A DNA stretch of 64,000 nucleotides from Cyprinodon diabolis. Lineage: Eukaryota; Chordata; Actinopteri; Cyprinodontiformes; Cyprinodontidae. A program made the translations under genes and the position numbers. This document shows positions 31,425-44,113 of this stretch, piece by piece; positions within the stretch are counted from its first letter, which is position 1; every line of letters starts with the position of its first letter. The notes below the pieces were generated by a model, which searched no databases, was not told the DNA's origin, and saw nothing but the letters and a program-made list of their open reading frames with translations. The stretch spans positions 3,702,520 through 3,766,519 of the forward strand of contig CM060071.1 of NCBI GenBank assembly GCA_030533445.1, written 5' to 3'.

Positions 31425-34417
31425 ATTTGTTTTCACAGTTAGCACATTAGCTCACTAATCTGTGATCAGATCACTTCTAACATGATACAAAAACTATTAA
31501 AACTTTTTTTTGGATATTTTGGATATCCACAAAAAATCCCATGACAAAAAAAGTCCAGTTTTTCCTTTATAATCTTCAGCTTTGACAAAAACTTTGCCAA
31601 GCGTCTGTGCAACTATATTCCTAGTTTGTACAGCATACTTTTTCTTTTGTGCAGATTTCATTTTGCAGACATTCACGAACATGTATTGGTTATCTTAAGT
31701 CAGGTAGGTCTATTTTTTTTTATTTGTACCTCATTAAAGTCCTCCATAGGTCATCCAAATATCCTTATCACCTTTGCATTGCTAAATTATTTCCCATAAT
31801 ATCTGAAAAAGTTTGGATACATTAGATTTACCAACAGCTCTTTGAATGACCCCTTTCTCCTGTGATGTCACACATAAAAACTAGATCATTGGGGGAGGGG
31901 GGTTGGGCTCTTTCATAATGTCTGTCTGATGTAAATATAGATATTTAGAAATCCACCTGAGAGCAGTTTTATTATGGAAATGATGAATAGGCTTCAGTCC
32001 GAAAAGAATCTAACGGCTGCAGAAGAAGGGAGGCGATCCATCTTGTAGCCCCTTTAAGCCCTTCACACGGCGTGCATTATTTAGGGGTTTCAGAAACCCC
32101 CCGAGGGAAATATGGTGCAAAAAACGTTGAGACAGCGGCATGGAAAACAGGAGTGAAAGGGATGAAGAATAATGCAAGAGCTGGACCGCTAATGTCGTAA
32201 TTAAAGAGTTGCAATGGGGTAATTAGATGCTTTAATTGGGGATCTCCTCATCTTACTGGGTCGACCTGGACCTTTAATGAAGATCAGAATGTCAGGTGTC
32301 CTAAAAACCATCATTAAAAAGGCATGAAGGTTGCTTTTACATGGTGATGCCATAGAAGGGACAATGTAAAGAGAGGTCATGATATATTAGAGTACTGTTA
32401 AAACCGTATCTTTAACCCAACAACACCATGAGTGACATTTCCACATTTGTTTGGACTTTATGTAATAAATCCAAAGCAATGACACAATAATTGGAGTTTT
32501 AAAGGACATTTATTCATGAATTTTGTGGGACAACTTTTCAAGCAGATTATGAATATATTGAATAACTATAACTGAAAGTTTAGGCAGTTAACAGGTCATT
32601 CAAATTAAGGGTAAAACCAATTTATTATTATTAGTAAACTGTATAACTGTAACCTGCTTACTCACTAAGGTTCTTTAGTCCTTTACTAAAGGTTGTCTCC
32701 ACCAATGTAGCAATTTTGACTTTGGCTATCAACAGAGTTGGTAATCACCAACCAAAGAAACTGTCTCTGGGTCTTCAAATGTAAACCAAAGGAGGGTGGA
32801 TCCGGTCTGCGTGATAAATCGTTCACTGCATAAATAACCACAAAAGAACATGGGTTATAATATGGTTACCTTTATTACCTAATAACAATCCCCATTACTT
32901 AAGTATTGTATCTAATAACGATGCAAACACTAAGCATTACTAAAAATAACCACAGAATAACAAAAAAGGGAAAAAATGGATCTAATAGTCCATTCAAAAT
33001 GTCTCTTCAAGTTGCTCCACTTTTAAGGCTTGGTGGGTTAATGCATTTAAAGTATCCTTTAAAATAGCAGCAGATAAATTTAAATAATATCAGTGCAGAG
33101 ATCTTAAATGCAGTCAAATCAGATATATTACCCTATTTTGAATAATTGAAAGGGAGCCACCAAAGGGAGGGTTTTAGAGACAAAATTAAGATTTCAACAA
33201 ACGTGAAGTAAATTATTGAAACAATGCAGGAGAAATTTAGATTACACAGTTAGACAACTATTTATTTAGTTTATTATGAAAAATAAGTTGATTTAGGGGT
33301 GAGTCATCCTTGAAGAATACTCCCTTGCAAAGGGTAGTCCACATTGCCTGTCTGACACATTTCAGATGTAAAATATGAGAGAAATACAGTAATAGTCAGT
33401 AAATTAGGATATGCATTCTGATGTCAGAGTAACTTTAGAAAATAACAACATTCCAGCAGGCATCAACCCTTTTTTTTTACTGAAACAATAAAGTATATAT
33501 AAATATATCCTTCCCTATAAGGTTTTGTTTATTGTTCCGATGTCATTTTCTAATAGTAAATGATGATTTTATAGCAATAAGCAGGTAACTATCATCAGAC
33601 AACCAGACGTAAGGCTTGTAACTAATTTATACAATGTTTTTCCACTTTATAATTGGAGTTCCTGAAATAAATGAAGTTTTCAGTGATATAAAATTTTTTT
33701 TAGATGCGTCTACAGCAGAGGTCTCAAACTCAAGAATTTGAACTGCAGAGAAAGTTTGTGCCACACTTTAATCTTAATGTGTGTTTCCTTCCATTTCATT
33801 TCTATACACCACTTTCTGTCATCTCCCCACAAAATGTTTGTGCAACGACACCAAATATGGAAGAAGTTCAAGAGATTTGAATCTTCTTGCACGACATGGA
33901 AGCCATCGTTCACAACATACAGGCTTTAATTGCTGGTGTTAAAGCTCTGTCATTAATTTAAAAAACGAAATGATGAATTAACAAAATGATGTCTGTCAGT
34001 TCCTTAATATTTCAGTAATATTTAAAGTAACACAATAAAAACAGAAAGTAGGATGACATGTTCTATCACGACTAATCGCTTAATTGCTCTTTTGTTGTGT
34101 CAAAGACTTTTGTCTTATCTCTTGGGTTCCGTCCCACTCACTTTTTGTCTTTTCCCCAGGCCTTTGTTTGGGCTATACGTTTCACATTGTCTCTGCTCCC
34201 AGAGAAGCAGCTCTGCGATCAGAAGAGGAGGACTGAAGGTGAGCGTGGGATGACTCAAGCAGCGCAGCAAGACTTGCCGAATGTCTGCAGAAGGAGTGCA
34301 GACACATGCTTGGCTAATCCCCATCTACAGGGAGTTCCTGCATGAGGGGAAGATGCAAGTGTCAGAGAGTTAAGCTGAGGTCAGTAGAGGACTGGGTGAG
34401 GTGGAGAATGTGAGTCT
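31425..34417. other. Intergenic, AT-rich, with one candidate conserved element
   Basis: No gene recognised. The stretch 31950-32345 stands out by balanced composition and homeobox-type sites. The rest, including 32350-33700, is A/T-rich. A short piece at 33718-33740 (GAGGTCTCAAACTCAAG) resembles the end of a fish hAT-type repeat. Confidence 0.4.
31950..32345. promoter_or_regulatory. Candidate conserved non-coding element
   Basis: About 400 bp with little low-complexity sequence and clustered TAATTA-type homeodomain cores (CGTAATTAAAG near 32196, GGTAATTAGATG near 32218, CTTTAATTGG near 32232). It also has TGCATTATTTAGG near 32075. It is unlike the surrounding A/T runs and has no coding frame. 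Conservation itself cannot be tested here. Confidence 0.3.
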
Positions 34418-34421
34418 TTAA

Positions 34422-35221
34422 AGGAAAAGTTTGCTCATATTCATAATCCAAACTTCTGAAAGTACTTTAAATATAAAAATATTCCATACTGTTCAATAAA
34501 TGATAAGTGTTTTTAATTGAGAGTATTTTTCATTTGAATGTACTTGTCAAAGAACACTACTGCCACCTACTGGTTTGTGACGTCACGGTGCGTTATCGGC
34601 TGTTGATCAAGTCCCAGTGCTGTATCTGGTGTTTGTCACAACGCGCTATTATCCAAGTCATCTTGAAAACATTCTTCTTCCAAATGTTGGCTACATATTA
34701 CGTGTTTTTTCTCTGGCCAGAAGTTCAATGGCAAATCCTCCCTCTTCAAGTTGGCAATCCAACGACCAACCCGTCCGTGGAGGATCAGGAATCAGAAAGG
34801 TGAAATAAGTAATTTTCTTTTAACTTTTACCCAATTTATTCCAACATCCAGCTGCCATGTACGTGGGCATTGTCAGTTTCCCTATAGCTCTGGTGAATTT
34901 CAATGGTGAAGTCCTCTGGAAATCTTCAATAATTGTTGTTGATTGCAGATGTGTCTAGTAGTTCCCATTGATTTTGCTTGTAAAGCGGAGAGAATGGCGC
35001 TAGGCTTACCGCACCGTGACGTCACTGCTGGAAGATGGCAGGAGAGAGGGGTCAATATATTTGGGAAAAAATGTCCGCTCTCAGACTCAGTGATCGCAAG
35101 TAAAAATATTGTTTTTTATTTTTTACTGATTAACACTAAATTAATCAAATCACCGCAAACGTACTAGTTCTAGGTATAAATAATGATCCACTGATTATTC
35201 CTTGGTGGCCGGGCTTTTCCC
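34422..35221. mobile_element. TTAA-inserted DNA transposon, family B copy 3
   Basis: It is flanked by TTAA at 34418-34421 and 35222-35225. The left end AGGAAAAGTTTGCTCA and the right end, ending GGGCTTTTCCC, are diverged inverted repeats. It is the longest of the three copies (800 bp). The internal TGACGTCA sites at 34578-34585 and 35017-35024 are both intact and face each other in an inverted repeat. Confidence 0.85.
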
Positions 35222-35341
35222 TTAAGGTGAAATGAATCAGTTGCCAGAAAAAAAAAAGAAATCTGCAAAGAAGAATCATTTTTTGTTTTCTCAAAACTTT
35301 TTAAATCATTATTTGTGGTGGTTTTTTTTTGTTTTTTTTCT

Positions 35342-35468
35342 GGAGATCTAATTTCAGAAAAAAAATGCAATTTATAAAATGTAATCTGAAAAATAGATTT
35401 TTGAAGAAAAATCTCTTTTTCAGATTACATTTTATAAATCGCATTTTTTTTCTGAAATTAAATTCTCC
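35342..35468. repeat. 127-bp palindrome (long hairpin)
   Basis: Arms of about 60 bp meet with almost no loop near 35405. TTTCAGAAAAAAAATGC and TTTATAAAATGTAATCTGAA on the left are mirrored as TTCAGATTACATTTTATAAA and GCATTTTTTTTCTGAAA on the right. No flanking duplication was established. Confidence 0.85.
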
Positions 35469-36449
35469 ACACTGTGAGGTTAAAGAGCGAGTGTTTGGAT
35501 TGGGCTTGTAGTAAAATAATCCATAAAATGGAATTTGCAAAATATTCAATTTGTAAAACTTAATCTAAAAAGGAGAACATTTAAGAAATACAATTTGAAA
35601 ATACAAAATCTGTATAAAGCAAAAGAAAAAAACGATTAGAAAGGGAAAAAATCTGAGAAAAAAAAGTAACAACCAAAACATTTTTTTTTTAGTCAAAACA
35701 ATTTCAAAGTTTTATTCCTGGATCTCATAATTTTCAAATTTCTTTTTACAAAAAGTTTTCTTTGCTTGCAACAATAATGAACAAAAATTCCCTCCATAAA
35801 ACCATCCAGAGTTATGTCCATAAATGTAATCTGTGCAGAGGTGTTTAACAGTGACCCCCGGTGCTGAGGTCCAACTTTTTGGTCCCTGAGTAACTTGAAG
35901 AAGCCATCAAATATTTATATGACCTCCTTTTCATGATCATACGTGTAAACATATTATCTGTTTGATTGACACACAATCTCTTAGTGAAAGCCTAGACACA
36001 TCAACAGCGTTAGAAGGAATAGAGGGTCACAGGTGAGGATTAATTCCCAAATTAATTCCAGCAAGATTTGATCAGACTGCAGGGAACATTACAGAGATGT
36101 GTTCTTTCCAGTGAGCAAACCTGGTTTAGTATAATCACTTCTGTGCAGTAAGTGTGGCTGTGAAAGAGGTTCATTCAACGCAAGAGTGATTCCTGTATTT
36201 TCTGACATCTTGACCTATGCTTCTTTTTTTTTTAAAGACTCCGTCTGTTTGGACGGAAGCGTCTGTGAATGTAATTTCTTTCTTGCCAAAGGGTTAGGAA
36301 TGTATTTGGCTCCCAACCTGAACATTAAATACTTATAGTTATTTCTTCCTACCTAACTAAAGCAACGCATTTTCACCGGCATGATGCTGCCACCAACATG
36401 TTTCACTATGGGGCACCGTGTGTTGATATACTTTACACAGAGCCTGTTT
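35469..36449. other. Intergenic, AT-rich
   Basis: No gene. A member of the dispersed AT-rich family (TTTGCTTGCAACAATAATGA) is at about 35760. The remainder is unassigned. Confidence 0.4.
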
Positions 36450-36695
36450 TCTATTCAGTTCAGTTTATTTATATAGCACTAATTCACAACACACGTCATC
36501 TCAAGGCTCTTTGCAGTTCAACCAGATCATCCAGTCAAATTGATTCAAAGTTTTCTATCTAAGGAAAAACAGTTGATTGCATCGACTCATTGGCTTAAAG
36601 GCAATCCCTCACACTAAGCATACTTGTAGCGACAGTGGAGAGGAAAAATTCCCTTTGAACAGGGAGAAACCTCCAGCAGAACCAGGCTCTTTTAG
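36450..36695 (-). mobile_element. L2-type LINE 3' end
   Basis: It starts CAGTTCAGTTTATTTATATA and continues with TCATCTCAAGGC, GATTGCATCGACTCATTGGC and GACAGTGGAGAGGAAAAA, the same 3' UTR as in 55190-55440, in minus orientation. It is truncated after AGAACCAGGCTC. Confidence 0.85.
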
Positions 36696-39644
36696 TGCTT
36701 TCATACCAAACAAGCAACCAGCAGGGAAAAAAAAAATCTTTTTACTGGTTTTGCCAGAAAATCACCTGATGAGCGACAGCAATTCACACAATGGATTGAT
36801 TAAGAAAGCAGTTAAAAGGCTCCACTACATCATCTAGTGTTTGTCGGTTTAACTTTAACATGGCGGACCTGGATTTTCAGGAGGCTCTGGAGGCTAACAG
36901 CAGGAGATAGAAGGAGGACAGCTGTAGATCAGAAAAATCCTGCAGGCAAAGAAAGCGGCAGAGCAGGTAAAGGTGACAGAAGCTGGCTGGTGTCTGCAAT
37001 GGAGCGAAGGGATTTAAGATTCAAGAATCCTTCTGAGGCTAAAATAAAATGGCTTCTTCGCTCCTCACATTAGACTCACTAGTGAAGAGAATCTGATCTG
37101 TAAATTGCAACTTAAAAAAGAGGGCCGTTAATAAAACTAAATCTGAAAAATAGAAATTTAAAAACACATAAAAAAAAATCCAATTAAAAAAAAAAATTAA
37201 GAAAAAAAAAAAAGGAAAGCTTATCTCAAAACCATTTCTTGAGTTTCAGTTTACATTTTTTATAGAAATTTGCAAAAAATAAAACAAAAATGAAAAGTCT
37301 GTTAATAAAAACTGTAAAGAAAAAAAATAATAATAATGAAACATAAATTAGACCCTATATGAAAAAAAGACTCAATCTGAGAAATATTGACATTTATTCT
37401 CAAAGCCTTTTTTGATCAAGTTTTAAGTTTAATTTCTGGATTACATTTTTTCTATTTACAAAAAATGTACATTGCTTTTAACAATAATGGTAAAAAAAAA
37501 TTCACTACATACGCTTTCCTTGATTCTTTTCAGTCCTTTACAACCCGTCTATGCCTTAAACCCGACAATAACTCAAAGCCTGACCTCTACCAGTGCATAT
37601 ACTCTAAACTCAGCCTAAACTCAATCCACACCTTAATGATGTTAGCAACAAAAAGGAAAGATAGGGGTTTAACCATCGTTCAAGGCACTGAACATGTTGG
37701 ATGCATTCAATCTAAGATATATCCATTTTACTTTAATGAGATTAAAGTAAACAAACAAAGATTTTTTTTTTATTGATACACCTGAAGGTGGATGGAAAAC
37801 TCATTAAAGCAGCAAATGAATAATGAAAGAGGGTGTGTTGCTGTTGGACTAGCTTGGTTTACAACTTCACTTGATGGAACACATTTGTGGCTCCCCAGGG
37901 GTGGTGGGGGGTGGAAGTGGCTGGATACACAACAGGTGAGATGGAAACACAATGCATGAGGGCAGGAGAAGGAAAAGGAGGCTGGCAGGGCGGAGTGCCA
38001 GGTTGTCTCAGTGCTGCACAGTGAAAGTGAGGAGACAGCTTCGCTGAAAGGAACGACCAACACCAGCTCCATCAGGCAAAAATGGAAAAAAGGGAAGCAG
38101 CCAACTCAGACCCATGCAAGAGAGCAACCATGTCAGCAAAAAGAACCTCTGTCATTGATCAGCCTCGAAAAAACACCTGGGAGGAAATTGTTGCCTGCAC
38201 TATAATAAGATGCCAAATTACTAATGAGTCAAGCTAATTCTTATTTAATTACTTGGAGTTTCAAGTAACTTCAAGTATAATCAGCATTAGCTGAATTTTA
38301 GTCCAACTCTACACACAATACATGTGATAAAAAAAAACATATATGCTTAGAAAGAAATAACTACATGAAGTAGGAATTAGTAAAATGTTTTCTATCTCTA
38401 AACAGAGACAAGCTGCTTAATTTATTATTCCTCATATAAAAAGGTACAGCAAGTAAAGTGCATCACAAATCCAAGTGTTATGTGTGCAGTGGGGTGAAAA
38501 TAACAACTGATGCTAACTGCATGCAGGTGGCTGCAGTTGACTGATTTCAAGTGGACCATTGGTGCATGGTAGGCATGGTAACCGGAGAAAAAATCTCCTT
38601 AAGGGTCCACGCTGCACACTAATCCGAACAGAAAAAACTCTGATATGATTGTAAAAGGCATGACAAATATTAAAATGTGAGCAATAAAAATAAAAAAAAG
38701 TCTGCACACAGCTTTTGTTCATAAGTGCTGAAGCTCCTAATCTGCTCTCCCTCCAGCTTCAAGGTGTCAGCTGGAGTATGCAAGTGAAAATTGATTATCA
38801 CAGGTCTTAAGGTGTGAGCTTCTGCACCTATAAAAAATATGCCTTGATACGAGGGACATAACACTTTGTGCTCTTATAATTTTAGCCTATAATTTAGCGG
38901 TTGGTGCATTATCTGTCAGTGTGGAAGAGATGACAGATTTAAGGCAGAGGGATAGTTATTGGGAGGTGAAAACAGCAACAGCAGTTTAATATATTTATTG
39001 CAGTCATTGTGTTCGTAGCTAAGCATTTCACGATTGTCTGCACGAGTTAAGCAGTCACAAGAATCACACCTTCTGTTTCTTGGAACAGTGCACAGTTAGT
39101 GGGGATTATGATGGGGAATTCAGCATACTGCTGTGATTCATGTGATGTCACTTTTTATTTTGACCTTTTTTTTTCATATTTAGGGATCATCTGATTGTCT
39201 GGACATTCAGTTTAAATGATCTGTGAGTGCCCCCATGTGGTCAGATAGGTACTAGCTGGATCATTTACAAAGTAGATCAAGTTATCATCGGCTTCACTCT
39301 AGGTTCTGAGCACCCAGCATGCTGAGGTGAGTGAATCTTCATTGGGGGAGATTCAATCTAAGAAATATCCTTCTTACTTTAATTAGAGTAAAGTAAACAA
39401 AGATTTTTTTTGACTTGACAGAGAGCTGTGGAAATTTTTAAAATGTCCTAAAAGTCTTGGCAGCTGGTTTTAGCTTGTGAACAAATTGTGCTTATAGTGT
39501 CAAATGCAGAGTAAACTATGATGGCGTTGTGTTTTCCTTGTACCTGTTTTCATATTCGTCTTATCCGTTCTGTCAGATCAGCATACCCATAGTCAATACG
39601 CATGCGCAAGGCGTCCGATTTGCATACACGAATGCTAGTCCCGT
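36696..39644. other. Intergenic, no gene recognised
   Basis: A short ATG-led frame near 36860 (MADLDFQEALEANSRR then stop) and A-rich runs at 37080-37400 are the only structured parts. A dispersed-family member is at about 37455-37508. Near 37707-37765 is a segment that recurs at 39353-39412. Confidence 0.4.
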
Positions 39645-39800
39645 TAACTATCTCAACGGGAATGTATCCCTTTAGTCATGTACAAAAAAACTATTTAAGG
39701 TCAGGTCGCCATACGCTTAAAAAAAAAAACACCATAAAGTAAGTAATTAAATAGTTTTTTTGTACATGAATAGCGGGATACACGCCTGTTGAGGTAGTGT
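39645..39800. mobile_element. Small inverted-repeat element (MITE-like)
   Basis: The left arm 39645-39697 (TATCTCAACGGGAATGTATC, ATGTACAAAAAAACTATTT) and the right arm 39750-39800 (AAATAGTTTTTTTGTACATG, GGGATACACGCC) are inverted copies with some mismatches, separated by an A-run. No target duplication was confirmed. Confidence 0.65.
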
Positions 39801-40074
39801 AGAGTGTATGTTTCAAAAAACTAAAGGGTGTCTAATATAAAGAAACAGGTTATTGCACAGGGTGTCAAATAGTCATTGCAAGTTATACATTGCACAAGTT
39901 ATTGCCGCTGTAGTGTCTCATTGTAGAGTCTGGTTGCAGCAGGGATGACTGACCTGCGGTAGCTCTCCTTTTTACAAACAGGGTGTAAAAGTCTTTGACT
40001 AAAGGAGCTGCTCAGCTCCTCTACAGTCTGTTGCAAAGAGTGAAAGGTGTTGTCCATGATGGATAATAATAATA

Positions 40075-40832
40075 ATACATTTTATTTAGCAGCGCCTTTC
40101 TTGACACTCAAGGTCACTTTACAAATAATACAAAAGATAAATAAAAAGAGATGAAAATACAAAATACAGATATAGGAACATAAAAAAAACAATCATGGAT
40201 AGGGAAAAGAGCAGTGTATTCACAGATAAGCGAGCTGGAACAGATGGGTTTTGAGTCTGGCTTTGAATAAGGGGAGAGAGTCAATACTGCGGAGGTCGGG
40301 AGGAAGTGAGTTCCAGAGCTGGGGAGCAGAGCGGCTGAAGGCTCTGCTCCCCATGGTGACAAGTCGAGCTGGGGGTACAGTGAGGTGGATGGAGGAGGAG
40401 GATCTAAGGGAGCGGGAGGAGGTGGCAATGTGAAGGAGGTCTGACAGATATGGAGGAGCAAGGTTATGGATGGCTTTGAAACTATAGAGAAGGATTTTAA
40501 ATTGAATTCTGAATTGAACTGGGAGCCAATGGAGTTGGTGAAGACCAGGGGAAATATGATGGAAGGAGGGGGTTCTGGTGATGACACGAGCAGCTGAGTT
40601 CTGAAGAAGTTGAAGTTTATGGAGAGATTTATGAGGGAGGCCAAAAAGAAGAGAATTGCAATAATCAATACGGGAGGTGATGAGGCTGTGGATAAGGACA
40701 GAGGCAGTATGAGTGAGGAACGGAGACGGTTAATGTTGCCAAGGTGAAAGTATGCAGACCTGGTAATTTTGTTAATGTGAGACTGAAAGGAGAGGGAGGA
40801 GTCGAGGATGACACCCAGACTCTTGACCTGAG
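40075..40832 (-). mobile_element. L2-type LINE 3' part (second subfamily)
   Basis: The minus strand encodes the C-terminal end of ORF2 ([21 protein letters not shown], then [14 protein letters not shown] and [11 protein letters not shown], stop near 40220). A 3' UTR follows, ending near an AATAATAATAAT run at 40066. The 5' part, including RT, is missing. The junction with the next fragment lies at the G-run at 40832-40843. Confidence 0.85.
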
Positions 40833-41245
40833 GGGGGGGGGGAGACCAAGGAGAAGCTTGGACAGCACCCTCCTCTCACCCACTTCCTCCACTGACTCCA
40901 GAATGCAGCCTAGGACAGAAACGACCTTTCTCCTTAGTTTGTTCAGTCTCTTTCTGTCCCGCTCTGCTCTGCCAGAGGCCCAGCAGAAAAAAGTGTGGAG
41001 GAGGGCTGATGCCACCAAAGAGTCATAGAAGGTTTTAAGCAGGGGCCTGATCACTCCAAAGGACCTCACCCTCCTCAGGAGGTGGAGGCAGCTCTGTGTT
41101 GTGAGTCCAGTTTAGTTTATCATTGACATGAACACCCGGGTATTATAAACCCTCCACGGGTTCTATGTCCTGCCCCTGGATGTCCACGGGGGAGTGAGGT
41201 GGGGGTCTTCTCCTGAAGTCAATCACCATCTCTTTGGTCTTTGAT
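40665..41245 (-). pseudogene. Rex1/L2-like LINE RT C-terminal fragment, joined to another LINE
   Basis: The minus strand from about 41245 to 40844 encodes VDFRRRPPPHSP, a YLGVHVNDKLDW-like part with breaks, FGVIRPLLKTFYDSLVASAL and ERDRKRLNKLRRKVVSV, the tail of an RT ORF. At the G-run (about 40838) it passes directly into the unrelated LINE fragment on its left. The open frame continues across the joint only by chance. Confidence 0.8.
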
Positions 41246-42809
41246 CTCTGAATTGAATTTCTTTTTTACATTTTCCATCTACAAAAAAAATTCTTTGCTT
41301 GCCCAAAATAATGGAGCAAATTTCACTCCATTCTCCATATAAATTAAACTAGTAATTTTAACGATCCTCCCTGGTTCTAAACTCCTGTTTTAATTCTGAT
41401 TTTTTTAATATGTCCTTTACTGTAACATTTAGCATTTCTGTTATAATCTTAACAATATTTTGCTCTTTGATTGTGCTTGTGCATTTTGGCCTAAATTGTC
41501 GAGGCCCTTCAGCTCATCTGTTCAAGCAAAACATGAACCTAAAAGCCTTTCATTCTGCCACCGTGCCGTTTCTGTATCTGTTCAAAGAAAAACAGATGCT
41601 CATGTTGTTTGTCACCCGTAGATTAGCTCATTTAAACTGAAGAGGGGGGTAATGAGTGCAAACTAAAAGAAGGCTGCAGATATAAGTCTGGCTGCTGTTT
41701 GTTGTGATGCAGCACAGGTCCCACCACAGCTTCTAACCTGGTCAGAAACAATGTATTCAAAGTGGTGGATGATTCACTCTGAGAGTGATTACAGGAGAGC
41801 AGACAAAGAGAGCGTGGTCCACAAAACTCTCAGCGTGAGTGGGAAGACTAACACCTCACAGTTAAGGCTTTCAACTAAAATCTGATTCATCTTTACGGCA
41901 ACCATGTAGCTATGGACAAACTATGGACATTCTCAAAAACTGATTGATAGGTTTTTAAATGCCAACACATAATGGAAAATAAATATATTATAGTTGGAAT
42001 AATTATTAGGAATACAGATATACTGCAGTGCAAAGGCATTTAAACTGAATGGACTGCTGGCTTTTTTTTAAACTATTGAGCCATTTTTCATAAAACGTGT
42101 CCCAGATTTCGGTTCTTTCACACTAATAATTGCCACTACTGTACTAGTTCAATAAAGGCCAAAATCTCTCCCATTTTATATTCTCAAATACAATTCCTTA
42201 GAGATTCAAAAAATAAATATAACAGTCTAAAGCTTTGAATGCAACAGAGTTACAGTCTTAAAACACAAAGGAGACAAATCAAAGAGTGCTTTTGTCTTTC
42301 TGTCAGAATAAATGCTTCTTTTGAGCCTTTATTCCAAACACCCATTAAGTAAAAACGTAAAAACTGTGTTTTCATTGTGTCTTATTTTCTTTTTCATGTC
42401 ATGAAATCTTTTAATAAAATTCAAAAAGTTATTTACGTCACCTTGAATAATCCTTTAAATGTCATCTAAGCATGACTCAGAAACCCGAAGCTTGTGTGTC
42501 TTCATCTGCCATTTTATCAAGGAACAGAAAAGAGGGAGAGTTAGAGGACTTTGCCCCTTCAAGAACCAACATTTAGGGCGAGTACATTTAGAGGAGTCTT
42601 TTCTTTAACGCACTGATAGATTGACTAATCATAATACTAATAATTTTTCAGTGTTGAATGTAAATTCCTGATCTAGCCTTCCTCATACACAGTAAGTCAG
42701 AGTATTTGTCTTTAAATGCAAAAATAGAGACTCTGTCCTCATCACATTTTGGTACTTGTGTTAAATTCTCCGCTTTTCTCTTTGATCTTTCAAGTTCAAA
42801 TTCGTCAGC
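41246..42809. other. Intergenic, no gene recognised
   Basis: A dispersed AT-rich family member lies at 41272-41330 (TTCTTTGCTTGCCCAAAATA). The rest is A/T-rich without conserved frames. Confidence 0.4.
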
Positions 42810-42814
42810 CGATT

Positions 42815-43066
42815 ACGTCATAAGGCGCCACCGAGGCCTGTTTGTTTCCTCGTTATGCGTCCGACGAATGAAGCTTTCTTTTTACCCGTTTTGAAGAACA
42901 GGTCCACTGTATCCTCCGTAGCCTTGGGTATCCCATGATTAATTTAGAGTCCAAGCAAGCCGGCTGCTCCATGCTTAGAGGAAAAGGGGAAATTGCTCCA
43001 AACAGTGGTGAATATTGGTAGTGCAGTTTAATATAATAATAAAGTATGTGAATAGTTCTATCTGGT
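42815..43066 (+). repeat. Interspersed repeat, copy 1 of an inverted pair
   Basis: It matches the complement of 49617-49850 over about 230 bp: CTCCGTAGCCTTGGGTATCC, then AAGCAAGCCGGCTGCTCCAT and GGTGAATATTGG. Probably one end of a DNA transposon. It stops right at the TTAA of the next element. Confidence 0.75.
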
Positions 43067-43071
43067 ATTAA

Positions 43072-43579
43072 AGCTACAGTGTGTAATAATTACAGGGATA
43101 TACAGTCAGAAATGTAATATATTATACATAACTATGTTATTTATCATCATCTACGAGCTCAGCCACTTAACCTTAATATTTGCGTTGCCTTAGAATTCGT
43201 TATTTATAATTACATAGGAGCGGGTCTCGCAGCCACGGAGGCAGACATCTTTGCGCTACGGCAGCGCAGAGCCAACAAACTAGCGATTGCGAGATCGCCC
43301 ATTACGCTCGAAAGTAACTACGGCAAGTTGAGAGAGATGAACTGAGACGGTACTGAACAATAGATGGCAGTATTATGCCTGAGAATACTATCTGTAAAAT
43401 TATCTATGTAAACAAACCATATCACTTGAGAAGGTAGGTAATGCAGACGTCGTGGAAGACATTTTGTCCCGTAACGCTCGCCGTACTGTTGGGGGGGAGA
43501 AGCGGTGGGGGGGAGATGTTCTTGTTGCTGCGGTCTGCAGTCTGGACGTTAGATGTCGCTAAAAATTACACACTGTGCA
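43072..43579. mobile_element. TTAA-associated MITE (family D), right end degraded
   Basis: After TTAA (43068-43071) the left end reads AGCTACAGTGTGTAATAATT. Near the right end, ATTACACACTGTG mirrors it, but the closing bases and TTAA are lost. Two G-runs of seven lie at 43491-43497 and 43507-43513. Confidence 0.7.
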
Positions 43580-43924
43580 AATGGGTTTGGCTGATATTTA
43601 AGCTCAGATTCCAATTTCTCTGCAGGGACTATAAATCTGATATCTGAGATGATGGTGCTGCTGCGGAAGCTCTTCAGAAATGTTATTAGCACCCAGAACA
43701 GTAGTGAGAAGTTTGGCAGCCGTTATTTTCCTGATTTGTGAGTCAACTGTAACAGTTGCTAGATGACAGAGCGTACTGGCTGGTAAAGCCAGAGAAGGCT
43801 GAACCTGTTTGAAACCATTTTAGAACAAGGTTCTTGGAGGAAGCAGCCTCTGTAAACGAACACACCCAATCTGTGTCAATGTCCAATTCATCCTGGTGTC
43901 CTTGCTCAGTTCTCTCCCTCAACT

Positions 43925-44113
43925 GTTCATAATAATAATAATAATTGAACTTTATTGATCTCACATTTGAGAGATTTAGGTCTACACAGGGAGCAGTGTG
44001 GGGTTAAAGGTTTTGCCCAGAAACCTAGACTGCAGGCTGTGGGGATCGATCAGGTTCTTGCCACCTTCTCAGAACACAAGCGCACTGCTCTAATCACTAG
44101 GACAACACTCCCC
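43925..44113 (-). repeat. tRNA-derived SINE
   Basis: Read on the minus strand, the head has an A-box-like CTAGTGATTAGAGCAGTG and a B-box-like CTGATCGATCCCCA, about 45 bp apart. The body ends in ATAAAGTTCAATTATTATTA. The split promoter and AT-repeat tail are those of a pol III retroposon. Confidence 0.8.

Noticed and set aside
36859..36909. Short frame MADLDFQEALEANSRR considered as a gene start
   Set aside because: It stops after 16 codons, has no convincing splice donor in frame, and lies in repeat-derived sequence.
40114..40668. 184-codon proline/serine-rich frame
   Set aside because: Wrong frame over an L2-type LINE; the true LINE frame with [10 protein letters not shown] overlaps it.
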